64,000 bases of DNA, from positions 4,539,890 through 4,603,889 of the forward strand of contig JASKMD010000003.1 in the NCBI GenBank assembly GCA_030144725.1. Reading direction: 5' to 3'. The notes below the pieces were generated by a model that saw only the letters and a list, made by a program, of their open reading frames with translations, did not search any database and was not told the origin of the DNA. A program made the translations under genes and the position numbers. Source of the DNA: Haematococcus lacustris. Taxonomy: Eukaryota; Chlorophyta; Chlorophyceae; Chlamydomonadales; Haematococcaceae. This document shows, piece after piece, positions 1 through 10,500 of this stretch; within the stretch, counting starts at the first letter, position 1; every line of letters starts with the position of its first letter.

Positions 1-40
1 GGGGCTGCCAGGGTCGCCGTTCACAGCCATGGCACGAATG

Positions 41-880
41 TCAGATGCATATTGACGCCAAGTGCCATAAGGGTCCTCTTGCTGCTGGCTGCTGTCCTGC
101 ATCCGCTGCTGCTGCTGCTGCTGCTGCTGCTAGCTGCCCATCCTCAGGCGGCGGCAGCCGTAGCTCGGCATGGTACACCACATCAATCGCCACGGTGTCC
201 ATGCAAGCGTAGCTTGGGTTGAGCATGCCATAGAGGTGCAGCGCTAAGCAGGCTGGCCGGCCCCACAGGCCCTCTTGAGCCTGGACATGAAGATGTCTGG
301 TGGTGAGGGCACATAGCGAGGCACAGGCTGGGCTGCAGCTAGCTCGCCATGCTGCCCATGGGCCGGCCATGGCATCCAGCCTTCCGTAGCCAGCCAATGC
401 TGCACACCGGCCTCAACACCTGCACACTGAGCACGGGGCTGGCTGCCCCAAGAACCCAGCCGAGCGGCAGCCAATACTGGTTGACAGGTAAGCTGGGGAG
501 TGGATGGGCAAGGCGTTGGTGCCGGTAGTGATGCACCTGACCCTGGAGGCGCGTTGAGCCAGCCCGCAGGGAGTGTTGTGTAGCTGCCGTTTGGCATAGC
601 CACGGCTGCTGCAGAAGCTGCATGCTCAGCCTGCAGGCCTTGGTGGCTGCCTGGAGGTCGTCTAGATCGCCCTGCAACCCATCCGCGGTGCCCATTAGTA
701 ACTGCACCACATCACCGCAGTCACGGCTGCACCGTCAGCCTGCAGGTCACAGTTTGTCGCTTGTGCCCTACAAGCTGCAGCCTTGATGTTGTTAGGGCAA
801 TGCAGATTGCCAGCCCTTGGCGACTTGTTTAGTGCATTGAGCTGGGCGCTCTTTGCCTTGCTTAATCTCTTCTTCATGGT
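41..880 (-). CDS. Unidentified gene, probable exons (partial)
   Basis: Several overlapping open stretches on the minus strand look more like protein than noise, but no family was recognised. One block around 590-720 reads as a Leu/Ala-rich helical segment (begins VVQLLMGTADGLQGDLDDLQ). A Pro-rich block follows at about 470-600 (contains LPAGWLNAPPGSGASLPAP). A last block near 120-260 ends in an alanine run encoded by (CAG)n. A possible first exon (starts MKKRLSKAKS) lies at 695-877. CAG acceptors near the block starts would allow splicing, but the joins are not certain and the gene would continue past the left edge. Could equally be transposon-derived. Confidence 0.28.
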
Positions 881-1686
881 TAGGGTGGTCAGGGTGATGG
901 GGGGTGAAGGATACAGAGATGGGTGAAGGAGAGGTAGGGGGGAGATGGGTGAAGGAGAGGTAGGGGGGAGGAGGCTGATGGCAGGCTGGGCTGCTGGGAG
1001 GAGGGGCTACTGGGGGCTGGGCTGGGTAGACGAGGTTGGGAGATGGTGGGTTAAGTTGTGTTGGTGGTGGCCACGTGGCGGAGTGGTAAGCCAAGCTCAG
1101 TCGGCTCCTCGTGCACCTGTAGCCATCAGCATGTGTACCTTGTAAGGGGTCAATCTCTTCACATACAAAGCCAATGATTGAGTTTCATAGTGCCACGGAC
1201 GCGTTATTGAGTATGCTATAACAAATTCGAGTGAGGCCAGGCTGTTTGTTCAATGGTTGAAAACATAAAGCGGATCATAGCTGGAGGGGGTGACTTGTCC
1301 CTACTGTGCCGCCCACCATTATAGCGATACCGCGCTGCCACACTCGAATTTGGGTTTCTTCACATCCTCGCCAAGCGGCCTGCACCATCAGGAAGCTCGC
1401 GCAGCCATGTTTGCTAGACTTCGGTGGTGTGCGCCACCGACATGTCGTGCATCGCTAACGGATAGCCAAGGACGTAGCTTACCAGTGTAGCTAACCACGG
1501 TCTCTGATTGGGACACATCCGGGGTTACATGTGGCTGCCCGCATCGAATGACTCCGATGGCAATTCCAATCGGACATTAAACGCGCAATATCGCATTGCA
1601 GCAGACGCAGCAAACGTTACATCAAATGATGGAGTAGATGGGCTGCAGTTGCATGAAGATTACCAACCCCATGTTGGGAACGCCTG
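881..1686. other. No gene recognised; short repeats
   Basis: No convincing coding region. A 26-bp G-rich unit (gatgggtgaaggagaggtag) is repeated at about 918-965. From about 1150 the DNA becomes AT-richer, and an 11-bp inverted repeat (aaattcgagtg at 1226-1236, cactcgaattt at 1339-1349) could form a hairpin of a small MITE-like sequence. No transposase was seen. Confidence 0.4.
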
Positions 1687-2848
1687 ACCCCCCGTTTCCA
1701 ATTGATCGGAGCGGATCATGGAGGCTCATGGAGCGGAGCTGCCCCTGCATGGGCGAATGCCGTGTTGCCGTTTCCAATGCGAGGAGAGGAGCGCTGCATG
1801 GACGCTTTTTGACGCTTTTGGGCGACCCGTGACCGCCGCGTTGAGGGCCTTCCGATCATCACGCTGCTGCTGCCGCTGCAAGGGACGCTACTGCTGCCGC
1901 TGCTGCAAAAAAAAGTATTGTCGAGCAGCTCTAGCTCCAGCAGCGGCAGCAGCCATCTAGCTCCATTCGGCTTAGCGCATTTACGGCTTAGCAGGTTTGC
2001 ACCCTGCCACAGCTTTGCACCCGCGTTGCAGAAACAGCAGGACCTCTGCAGGCTGGTACACTGCACGGTACTGTCTTCTGTTAAACAGGCTAATGTTGGT
2101 GGTGGTGACCTGCTGGGTGTGCGTATATATTGTTGCCGGTGCAATGCTTAGGGCAGGAGTGCACGAGTGTTGGTTTTTGCTCCTTGGCTGGCAGCTGTGT
2201 ACTCGGCTTGAGCAGGCTGGTTGTGTTGGCAGAGATGAGCTGCTTGTGTTAATAGTGATGATGCTCTGCGTAGGGCAGGCTGTGTTGGGGTTGAAGGTTG
2301 GCTTGAACAAGGTTATAATATGACTCTTGCAGGCTACACTCTCTGCGTAGTGAAGGCTATGGTGCAACTCTGCTTCGAGCAGGCTACGCAAGGAAGGCTG
2401 GCTGCAGTTTGGCTGGTTTAGTGACAACAAGTTCGCTCCCGACGAGCTAAGCAAGGCTTCGACAACAGCAGGAGTCTCTAGCGGGACTAGCTAAGCATTC
2501 TCCGCAAAAGTGCAGACTCCGAAGTGCAGAGCAAGGCAGGCAAAGCAAGTCTGAGGTTATTCCGCAAATGTTGCTGATGCGGGTAGAACTGCGGAGTGCC
2601 ATATCCTCAGCGGTGTTGCCAGTGGACCTACACAGGGAGGACCGATAGGAGCCAATGAGCGCTATCGGAGCCAATGGAGAGCCAATGGGGAGACCCATGT
2701 CTCTCCGAATTGGAAACGCGCCCCGTCGGAGCCAGCATGGAGCCCATGTGGCTCGGGCTCCGCCGCTCCGACCTCCATGTGCTCCTCTCCGCCAGCTTCC
2801 CTCCATGCAGCTCCGTCCTCCGTCCTCCGACAATTGGAAACGGGGGGT
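1687..2848. mobile_element. Candidate non-autonomous DNA transposon with 18-bp TIRs
   Basis: The sequence accccccgtttccaattg at 1687-1704 is repeated exactly in inverted orientation at 2831-2848, and the similarity continues inward (tcggag after a 1-nt offset). Subterminal copies of gtttccaat occur about 70-140 bp inside both ends, and catggag-type motifs recur in both flanks, a layout usual for cut-and-paste elements. The 1.16 kb interior has CTG-rich stretches and no recognisable transposase, so the copy is probably non-autonomous. No clear target-site duplication was found. The superfamily is undetermined. Confidence 0.5.
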
Positions 2849-3209
2849 GAATCACCTGCTGAACAGACAGCTCTCTACAGAAGTTCGCACGAGCTTGACT
2901 AGGTTTAGGTTAGGCAACAGCGGTTTGGGGGTGGAGAAGGCTCGGTTTGAGGGGGTAACTTTCATTGATCGCACATGCACTAGATGCATAGGGGGGGTAG
3001 TGGATGACGCCATGCATTTCAACTTTGAGTGCACTGCCACAAGTTCCATCAGGCAGCAGGCGGGGTTTGCCTTGACTTTCCAGGACAGTAATGAGAACTT
3101 GCATGACTTCATGTTGAGCCCATGTGCACCTTTGTTTGTGCACCTTGTTTTGAAGTGCGTTACAGAAATTCCCGAACCCCTAGAGGGTGAGGGCAGCCAA
3201 GCAGCCTAA
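2849..3209 (+). pseudogene. LINE retrotransposon ORF2 C-terminal fragment
   Basis: About 118 codons are open up to a TAA/TAG-bounded end. They contain a segment typical of the end of plant/algal LINE ORF2 proteins: LTRFRLGNSGLGVEKARF, then a CX2C...HX4C knuckle (C-T-R-C, then H and C in DDAMHFNFEC). That knuckle follows the reverse-transcriptase domain in L1-type elements. No RT palm or endonuclease is present, so this is a truncated relic. It starts immediately after the right TIR of the neighbouring element, suggesting that element inserted into or beside an older LINE copy. LINE ORF2 of this kind is normally over 1000 residues. Confidence 0.6.
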
Positions 3210-4527
3210 CGGCTGACGGCTTAAGCGGTGTAAGCCCCCTATCTCGCAAGGTTGTGCAACTTCCACTTGAAGGTTACTGTCTAAACCCGCTATACTGTGA
3301 ATCCTAGGCTGACATTTTCTTTGGCTGTGTGGTCTTGGCCAAACTTAGGGTTAGTGTTCAAGGTCACCTTTGATGTGCATCGCATACAGGATGCGTTAGT
3401 TACTCTATGCCTGCCCTTGACTGCAGAGTCAAGATTACAACACTCGCGACATGTCGCAATAAATCCAGCGGTCATTTCTGGCCTTCAAAGTATGCAAAAG
3501 TCCGGCCATCACGCATTGCCCTAGTTGACGCTGGTTGGTAAGGTGTCCTGGTCGGCTGGCGCCGCTGCCCCATCCGCCGCGAGATCATCGCCCGATGCCG
3601 CCGCTTTGCTGAGTTTGGCCAGCGGGTCAAACTTGAGCGCCCGCAACCCCATACCTGCGGCCAGCGCAACAAAATGCGAAGCACGTGGTGCGCGCAGGCC
3701 AGTACCGCGGACAAGAACCAAGTAGGAGGGGAGAAATGCGAGTGTAACATTGTCATGAAGCAGTTGTGAGCAAAGAAAGCCCGGGGTATGTGCAGGTGTT
3801 CTGTGCACCCCCTCGCAGCTGATAGTCAAGGCCGGAAAGCAGGAATGCCAGGCTGATGGTCCAGACAGTTTGGATCATCCAAGCCATGCTAATGGTGGTG
3901 ACCGCTGTTAGGTGAGCAGGTGTTTCACCACCAGGTAGGGGTGCAGGTGTGGGTGCAGGTGCGGGTGCAGCTGCTGCTCAGGGTGGCTCAGGGGAGTGGG
4001 TTAAGGCGCTAGTCGGGAGGAAGGTAGGAGGAGGGCGGTCATGGGGAGGGTGGCCAGGTGGCCAGGTGGGGGTAGGACTGGCAGGCAGCCAGGTGGGCAG
4101 TCAGGGGAAGGGTGGCAAGGTGAGCAGTCTGTAGGCCACTACATCGTGGCTGTGGCGTGTCAGGCTAGGTGGTCTGGGCAGGCCTTGCTGAGGGTAAGGA
4201 GGGAGGGCAGGGCACTTCACCTTTCCCCTCCTTCTCAGCCAGCCAGGCTAAGTGGCAGTTGGACAGCTGCAATGATGCCCTGTTGGAGCAAGGCATGCTA
4301 GGTTCAGCCAGCCCATCAGGGGTGGAGCTAACTGTATCTCAAGTGTGACTTCTGTTTTAGGCTCCGCTCAGTGACGCAGTGCTTTACTGTGTTTGTCCGG
4401 TGCAATGAAAATCCCCTACCCGACAACCATGGCTGAGTGGGCACACAGGGCGATGATGGGAGCGGATGCTGCACTGGAGGGGAGTGGGTTGGGGCACCAG
4501 TCAAGGGAAGGGTGGCAAGGTGGGCAG
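3210..4527. other. Intergenic; one weak minus-strand ORF
   Basis: No recognised gene. A minus-strand open frame at 3521-3829 (102 codons, with the stretch LAAGMGLRALKFDPLAKLSK) could be a terminal exon but matches nothing known to me. 3930-4130 is G-rich simple sequence. The region lies 3' of the ClpB gene and may include its 3' UTR. Confidence 0.35.
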
Positions 4528-7500
4528 TTAGAGGGGCAGCTGCCCCTGAGCCAGGTACACCTCACCTGGCATTCTCGCAGGCCCTGCAGCTGAGGCCCCG
4601 CCGCCCCCTCCTGCCTTGCCGGAGGCCTTTCCGCCCCCTTTCTGATCGCCCTGGCTCTTGGACTGGCTGCTGTTGCCCAGGCCGCTGCCGCTGCTGCTGC
4701 TGCTGCTGTTCACCTGGCCCTGGCTTGTGGGGGAGGGCCCAGCTCCAGTACTGCCTCCTGCCCCCTCTCCTGCTGCTGCTCCCCCCCTGCTGCTGCCTGC
4801 CGCACTGCCCCCTGTTGACCCCACGCCACCATTGCTGCTGGCAGCATCGCCCACAGCCCTCTCATGCCCACCTGCCACTGCCGCCGCCGCTGCTGCTGCG
4901 CCCCCACCTTCACAAACCCCTTCCTCAACTCTGGACAACTGAGCCAACCCATGCCCCTGCCCCTGCCCCTGCCCCCCGCTGCCTCCCCCCTGGGCAGCCT
5001 GCTCCTGGGCCTCCAAGGCAGCCTCCACAGCAGCTGACCCTGAGGGGGCCCCGCCCCCCGGCACCCGGGTGAAGGTGAGCTCCTGGCCGCCACCCGCCAC
5101 CTCCAGCCACAGCGGCCGTGACCCCCACCACTACTGCGTCCTCCTCCTGTAAAGGGGCAGCGTGGCAGGGGGCGGTGAAAGAGATGAAGGCTGACTGCAC
5201 GCCTTCCCTTCCACCAGGGGGGATGCAGATCAGGAGAGGGCCAGCAGCATGACTAGGGACAGGGGCAGTGGACCCCACTCCATCAAGTCCTCCTCCTTCT
5301 TTTAAGGGCCTTCATCCCTCCCTCCCCTCCCTCCCTCACCAGCCCTCGTGTCTAGTCACTCCTGTCTAGTCCCCCTAGCCATCCCCTGACCCAATACACT
5401 ACAGCCAAGATGGCCTGTCCAGCCCTGCCCTGCAGCCCTGCCCCCTGCCCACCTGCCCTCTGACTCCCCCCTCCTAAAATATCCCATGCGAGGTGCCCTT
5501 ACCCCCTCCCCCTAGGGCATGGCCAGCAGCTCCAGTGGCAATGCCAGTGCTTGCCTGCCTTCCTATCTAGAGGGACATGCAGATCAGGCAGCAGGGGCAG
5601 TGTCAGGGGCCAGGGGGCCTCTGACTCCCCCGACCCTGCCCCCCCTACCTTACCCAGTACACTACAGCCACTACAGGGCCCTATCGTGTCCTGCAGACTG
5701 CCCACCAGGCCACCCCTCCCTGCCCCTCCCCCTGCCCCTCCCCTCCCCCAACACTGCCTCCCTGCCCACTGACCGCAAAGTCGCAGCGCAGGATGGCGCG
5801 GGCCAGCGGCGTCTCTAGCTCCCGCTGGATGACCCGCTTCACCGGCCGCCCCCCAAACACGGGGTCAAAGCCCTTAGTGGCCAGGTAGGCTAGGGCAGAG
5901 CTGGTCAGCGCCTGGGGCAACACAGCACCAGGGGGTGGGGTGGGGTGGGGTGGGGTGGGGTGGGGTGGGGTGGGGTGGGGTGGGGTGGGGTGGGGTGGGG
6001 TGGGGTGGGGTGGGGTGGGGTGGGGTGGGGTGGGGTGGGGTGGGGTGGGGTGGGGTGGGGTGGGGTGGGGTGGAGACATCTATTTTGCATCATGCCCCTA
6101 GGCAGCCAGCCAGGCGGGCGGGCGGCATGAGAGGGAGCTGTCTTACCATGCGGATGCGTTTCTCAGCCAGCCGTCCGACCACCCCCTTGAGCCTGAGGCC
6201 TACAATGTGTGCCATCTGCTCCGCCCTCAGTGGCTCAAAGATGATGAACTCGTCCACACGGTTGACGAACTCGGGGCGGAAGTGGCGCCGGACCTGGTGG
6301 GGCAACAGGCCAGCAGCAGCAGCACTAGCCGAACATGCATCATTGTCATGAGCCCAGTGCATGTAGCCCAGTTCATGTGGATGAGGGCGGTTGAGGTGCT
6401 CCTAAGGAGCTTTGTCTGGAGACATTGGCTTAATAGTGTGATCGTCATCAGGTGAGTTAGTTATCGGCATCATCATCATCACTATTTGGGCTTTATATAG
6501 ATAGGGGAAGACAAGGTGGCCGACAGCAGCTGGTAAAACGCCTCCTCATGTGGCCCATGTGGCCCATGTGGGCCGCAGCACCGGACCAGGGACACTTGTC
6601 TTGTAAGGACTTTGTCGTCTTGTAAGGCCTGCCTGTCGTGTAAGGACCCTCCCCTGCCTCCCCTGCATACACCCACCCAGCAGCGGACAGCCCCCTCAGC
6701 AGCCGGCCCCCCACCCCAGCCCCCTCCCTCTCCCCCCCACCATCGCCATCGCCATCGTTTTCATGATCCGCGCAGGGCTGCCTTTCCTTGGCAGCAAGCT
6801 GAAGCAGCGTCAAGGCCACTATACAGGCAGGTGGGACTGACAGGGGTGCCCTGCCCCCCAGCTGCCCGCCAACCTAACCCCCCAGTTTGCATCCCATCTT
6901 CATCCCCACCAGCATCATGCGAGTTTGCAGGCTGGAGGCAACATCACAGGCAGCTGCAGCAACCAGCATCGCAGGCAGCTGCGGCCGTGGCAGCAACAGC
7001 ACCTTACCCCCCCCCGCCCCCCCCCTTGCTGGCCTCCATACCTGCTCCATGACCAGCTCCTTGATGCGCTCCTTGTCAGGGCCTGGGGCCCCCGCTGCCT
7101 GCCCTGCCCCTGGCCGTCGTGCCTGCCGCCGCCTTGCCGCTGTACTCCCTGAAGATCTCCGCGGAGCCCAGGTTGCTGGTCATGATGATGATGCTGTTCT
7201 TGAAGCTCACCAGACGGCCTTGCCCATCCGTCACGCGCCCATCGTCCAGGATCTATGGCAGCAGCAGGCAATGCGGGAGACAACGGGAGGAGGGGCGGCA
7301 GGGGTAGCGGCAGGGGAGGAGGGGAGGCAGGTGAGGGGGCTGTATTCACCGGGTAAGGGGGTGAGGGGATGGAGGGGGGGGGAAGGGAAGGAGCAGGTCA
7401 GGGTCAGGGTCAGGGTCAGGGTCAGGGGCAAGGTGCAGCAGGAGGTGCAGGGGGAGGAGGGTGGGAGGTGCAGGGGGGAGGAGGGTGGGAGGTGCAGGGG

Positions 7501-10500
7501 GAGGAGGGTGGGAGGTGCAGGGGGAGGGGGGTGGGAGGTGCAGGGGGAGGAGGGTGGGAGGTGCAGGGGGAGGGGGGTGGGAGGGTGCAGGGGGGAGGAG
7601 GGTGGGAGGGAGGGTGGCTGTGTCATAGACCGGCCAAATGGGTCTGTGGCCCACACCACATGAGGGCTGGGGAGGGGGGGTGAAGGGTCTAGGAGTACAA
7701 GGTATGAAGGGCGTAGAGCCTTACCTGTAGCAGCACGTTGAACACGTCCACGTGCGCCTTCTCCACCTCGTCAAACAAGATGACCCTGCGGCCAGCAATC
7801 ACCCCACAGCCCTCCTCCCCCTCGTGCCTCTCCCCCCCCTCCCCCCCATCCCAGCCTTCCCTCCTGCACCTCCCTCCTATCCCTCTCCCCCTTGCCCCTC
7901 CCCTTCCCTTCCCCTCCCCCCCCTCCCCTTCCCTCCCACACCTCACTCCCTCCTCTCCTTCCCCCCCTCCAACCCCCCTCCCCTCCCCCTTATCCCCCAC
8001 GCTCCACCCCCCACCCCCCTCTACTCACGAGTAGGGCTTGTGCCGCACTTTCTCAGTCAGCTGCCCCCCCTGCAGCAGCGCACGACAGCGCCAGGCTGGG
8101 CAGTGAGGCGCGTAGGGGCAGGGGGCAGGGAGACGAGCAGCCAGGGGGGGTGGGGGGGAGTGGGGGTGGGGGTGGGGGTGGGGGTGGGGGTGGTGTGAGA
8201 ATGTGTGAGGGGCTTGTGTGCGAGTGTGAGTCCGCAGGGGCCCCAGTGGGAGGGTGTGCTGGCTGGCTGAGGTTCCCTTGCCTCCCCCCTACCTGCCCAC
8301 CATCAGCGTTTAGTGTTTTGCTGCGCCCAGATGCATGACTCAAAGTGTGTGTTGGAGGGTGAGGGTGAGTGTGAAGGTCAGGAGGCCTCAGGCCTCAGGG
8401 TCAGCATTGGGGGGGCACCTTGCTGGCCCCCTGCCTGCTGGCCAGCTGCGTGCCATGCTTGTGACAGTGAGTCAACAAAGGAGGGTGAGGCAGCAGCAGG
8501 GCCAGGGAGGGCGACAGCCGCAGCGGGGGGAGGGCAGCAGCAGGTGAGTGGGTGGGCATTGCCAGTGAGGCAGCGAGGGGAGGGGGGGGTGAGGAGGGGC
8601 AGGCCAAGGCAGGGGAGGGCAGGCAGGTGGGTGGGTGGGTGAGTGGGTGGGTAGGTGGGTGGGTGGGTGGGTGGGTGTGGGTGGGTCACCTCATCAAAGC
8701 CGACATAGCCAGGTGGCGCCCCAATCAGCTTGCTGACCGCGTGCTTCTCCATGAACTCGCTCATGTCCAGCCTGATCTGCGCTCAGCCAGCCAGGTCAGC
8801 AGCTGAGGTGAGTGCGAGTAGGGCTAGAGTCGAGCCGGGTAGGCAGCTAGTGACAGTGAGGGTGACAGTGACAGTGAGGGTGAGAGTGAGAGTGAGGGTG
8901 AGAGAGTGAGTGAGAGTGAGAGTGAGAATGAGAGTGAGCAGCAGGGGAGTGGGTGGCGGGCGGGTAGGCAGGTGGTCAGCTGGCAGAGCAGGGCGGGCAG
9001 CAGGATAGATGCAGCCAGAGGCGGAGGAGGGCCAGCCTGACCTGCCCCTGCCCTGCCCCTGCCCCTGCAGCAGCCCAGGGCCTCCCCCACCATTGCATCA
9101 TCGGAGGTGAACAGGGCCATGGCCAGCGCCTTGGCCAGCTCCGTCTTGCCCACTCCTGCAGGGCCACGGCAGGCAGGGTGGGCCATGTGATGAGGGTGTG
9201 GCACAAGGGCCAGGGCCAGGGCCAGGGCCAGGGCCAGGGCCTTGTGGTGGGCCATGTGGGCCTTGTGGTGGACCAGGCCATGACGTGCCATGAGCAGGCG
9301 CCATGAGCAGCTGGAAGACAGACAGGGGCCTATGAGGCGCGTGCGTTGCTGTAGGTGTACGGCAATGGCAGCACCATCACGTGACAGGACATGACCATGG
9401 CTCCGACCCCACTCAGGCTGACAAGCCCGGGTCTGATAAGCCCGTATAATGCGCTGGTATTGAAGACCATTCTTTTTTTTGCTTTGCCCAGATGTATGAA
9501 TCATAGCTCAAACTGGCATGGCCTGCGTCCATGCCCTAACCTTACCTGGACACCTACATAGCGCAGGTCATAAGTCATAAGTCATGAGTTCATAGCCCCA
9601 TGCTGGATAGCAAATCGCAGAGCGCACATCGCAAAAGGGGAACATGCAATTCAGTGCTTTATTGGTATTTATCGAACAACATATGCACTGTGGTGCATGA
9701 GCAAAGCATGATACGTATAGCATGATGTCAGGGGCCAAGCTGTTAGGTCAATTAGCGCAACCGCACCTTGTCACTAACCCCTGCCCTCCTCGGCCCCTCT
9801 GCCCCCCTGCCCCCCTGCCCCCCTGGCCTCCTCTGCCCCTCTGCCCCCCTGACCTCCCTGGCCCCCTGCCCTCCTCTGCCCCCCTGCCCCCCACCAGTGG
9901 GTCCCAGGAACAGGAAGCTGGCGATGGGGCCGTTGGGGTCCTTCATGCCGGCCCGGCTGCGCTGTATTGCCTCAGCCACTGCCGCCACGGCCTCTGTCTG
10001 GCCTGAAAAAACCGGCAGCAGGGGCAGGGTCAGGGTCAGGGTCAGGGTCGGGGTCAGGGTCGGGGTCAGGGTCGGGGTCAGGATCAGGTGCTGGGTGGCA
10101 TGGCTGTGACAGGTTCAGCAGCAGCAGGCCATGCCCCTTGAGAAGAAACAGACCAGGCGGCGTTGCTTTGCTCACCCACGATGCGGCGGTGCAGCTCATC
10201 GCTGAGGTGGAGCACGCGGTCCAGCTCACTCTCCACCAGCTTGGTGAGGGGGATGCCGGTCCAGCTGCTGATCACGCGCGCGATGTCCGCCTCACCCACC
10301 TGGGGGTCAGGGCGGGCAGCAGGCTCCGTGATCCAGGTCAGCAAGGTCAGCACCGTGATCCAGGTCAGCAAGGCAGGCAGGTAGGGGGACAGCCAGCAGC
10401 GACAGGCAGAAGGGCGGGCAGGAGCCGGAGCCACCTTTGTGTTTCAAAACGGTCAAAACGGTCAAAACGGTCAACGGGCGGGCGTGCGTGCGTGCAGGCA

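Noticed and set aside
5905..6351. GWGGV/PHPTP repeat ORFs
   Set aside because: Translation of the (GGGGT)n microsatellite inside a ClpB intron.
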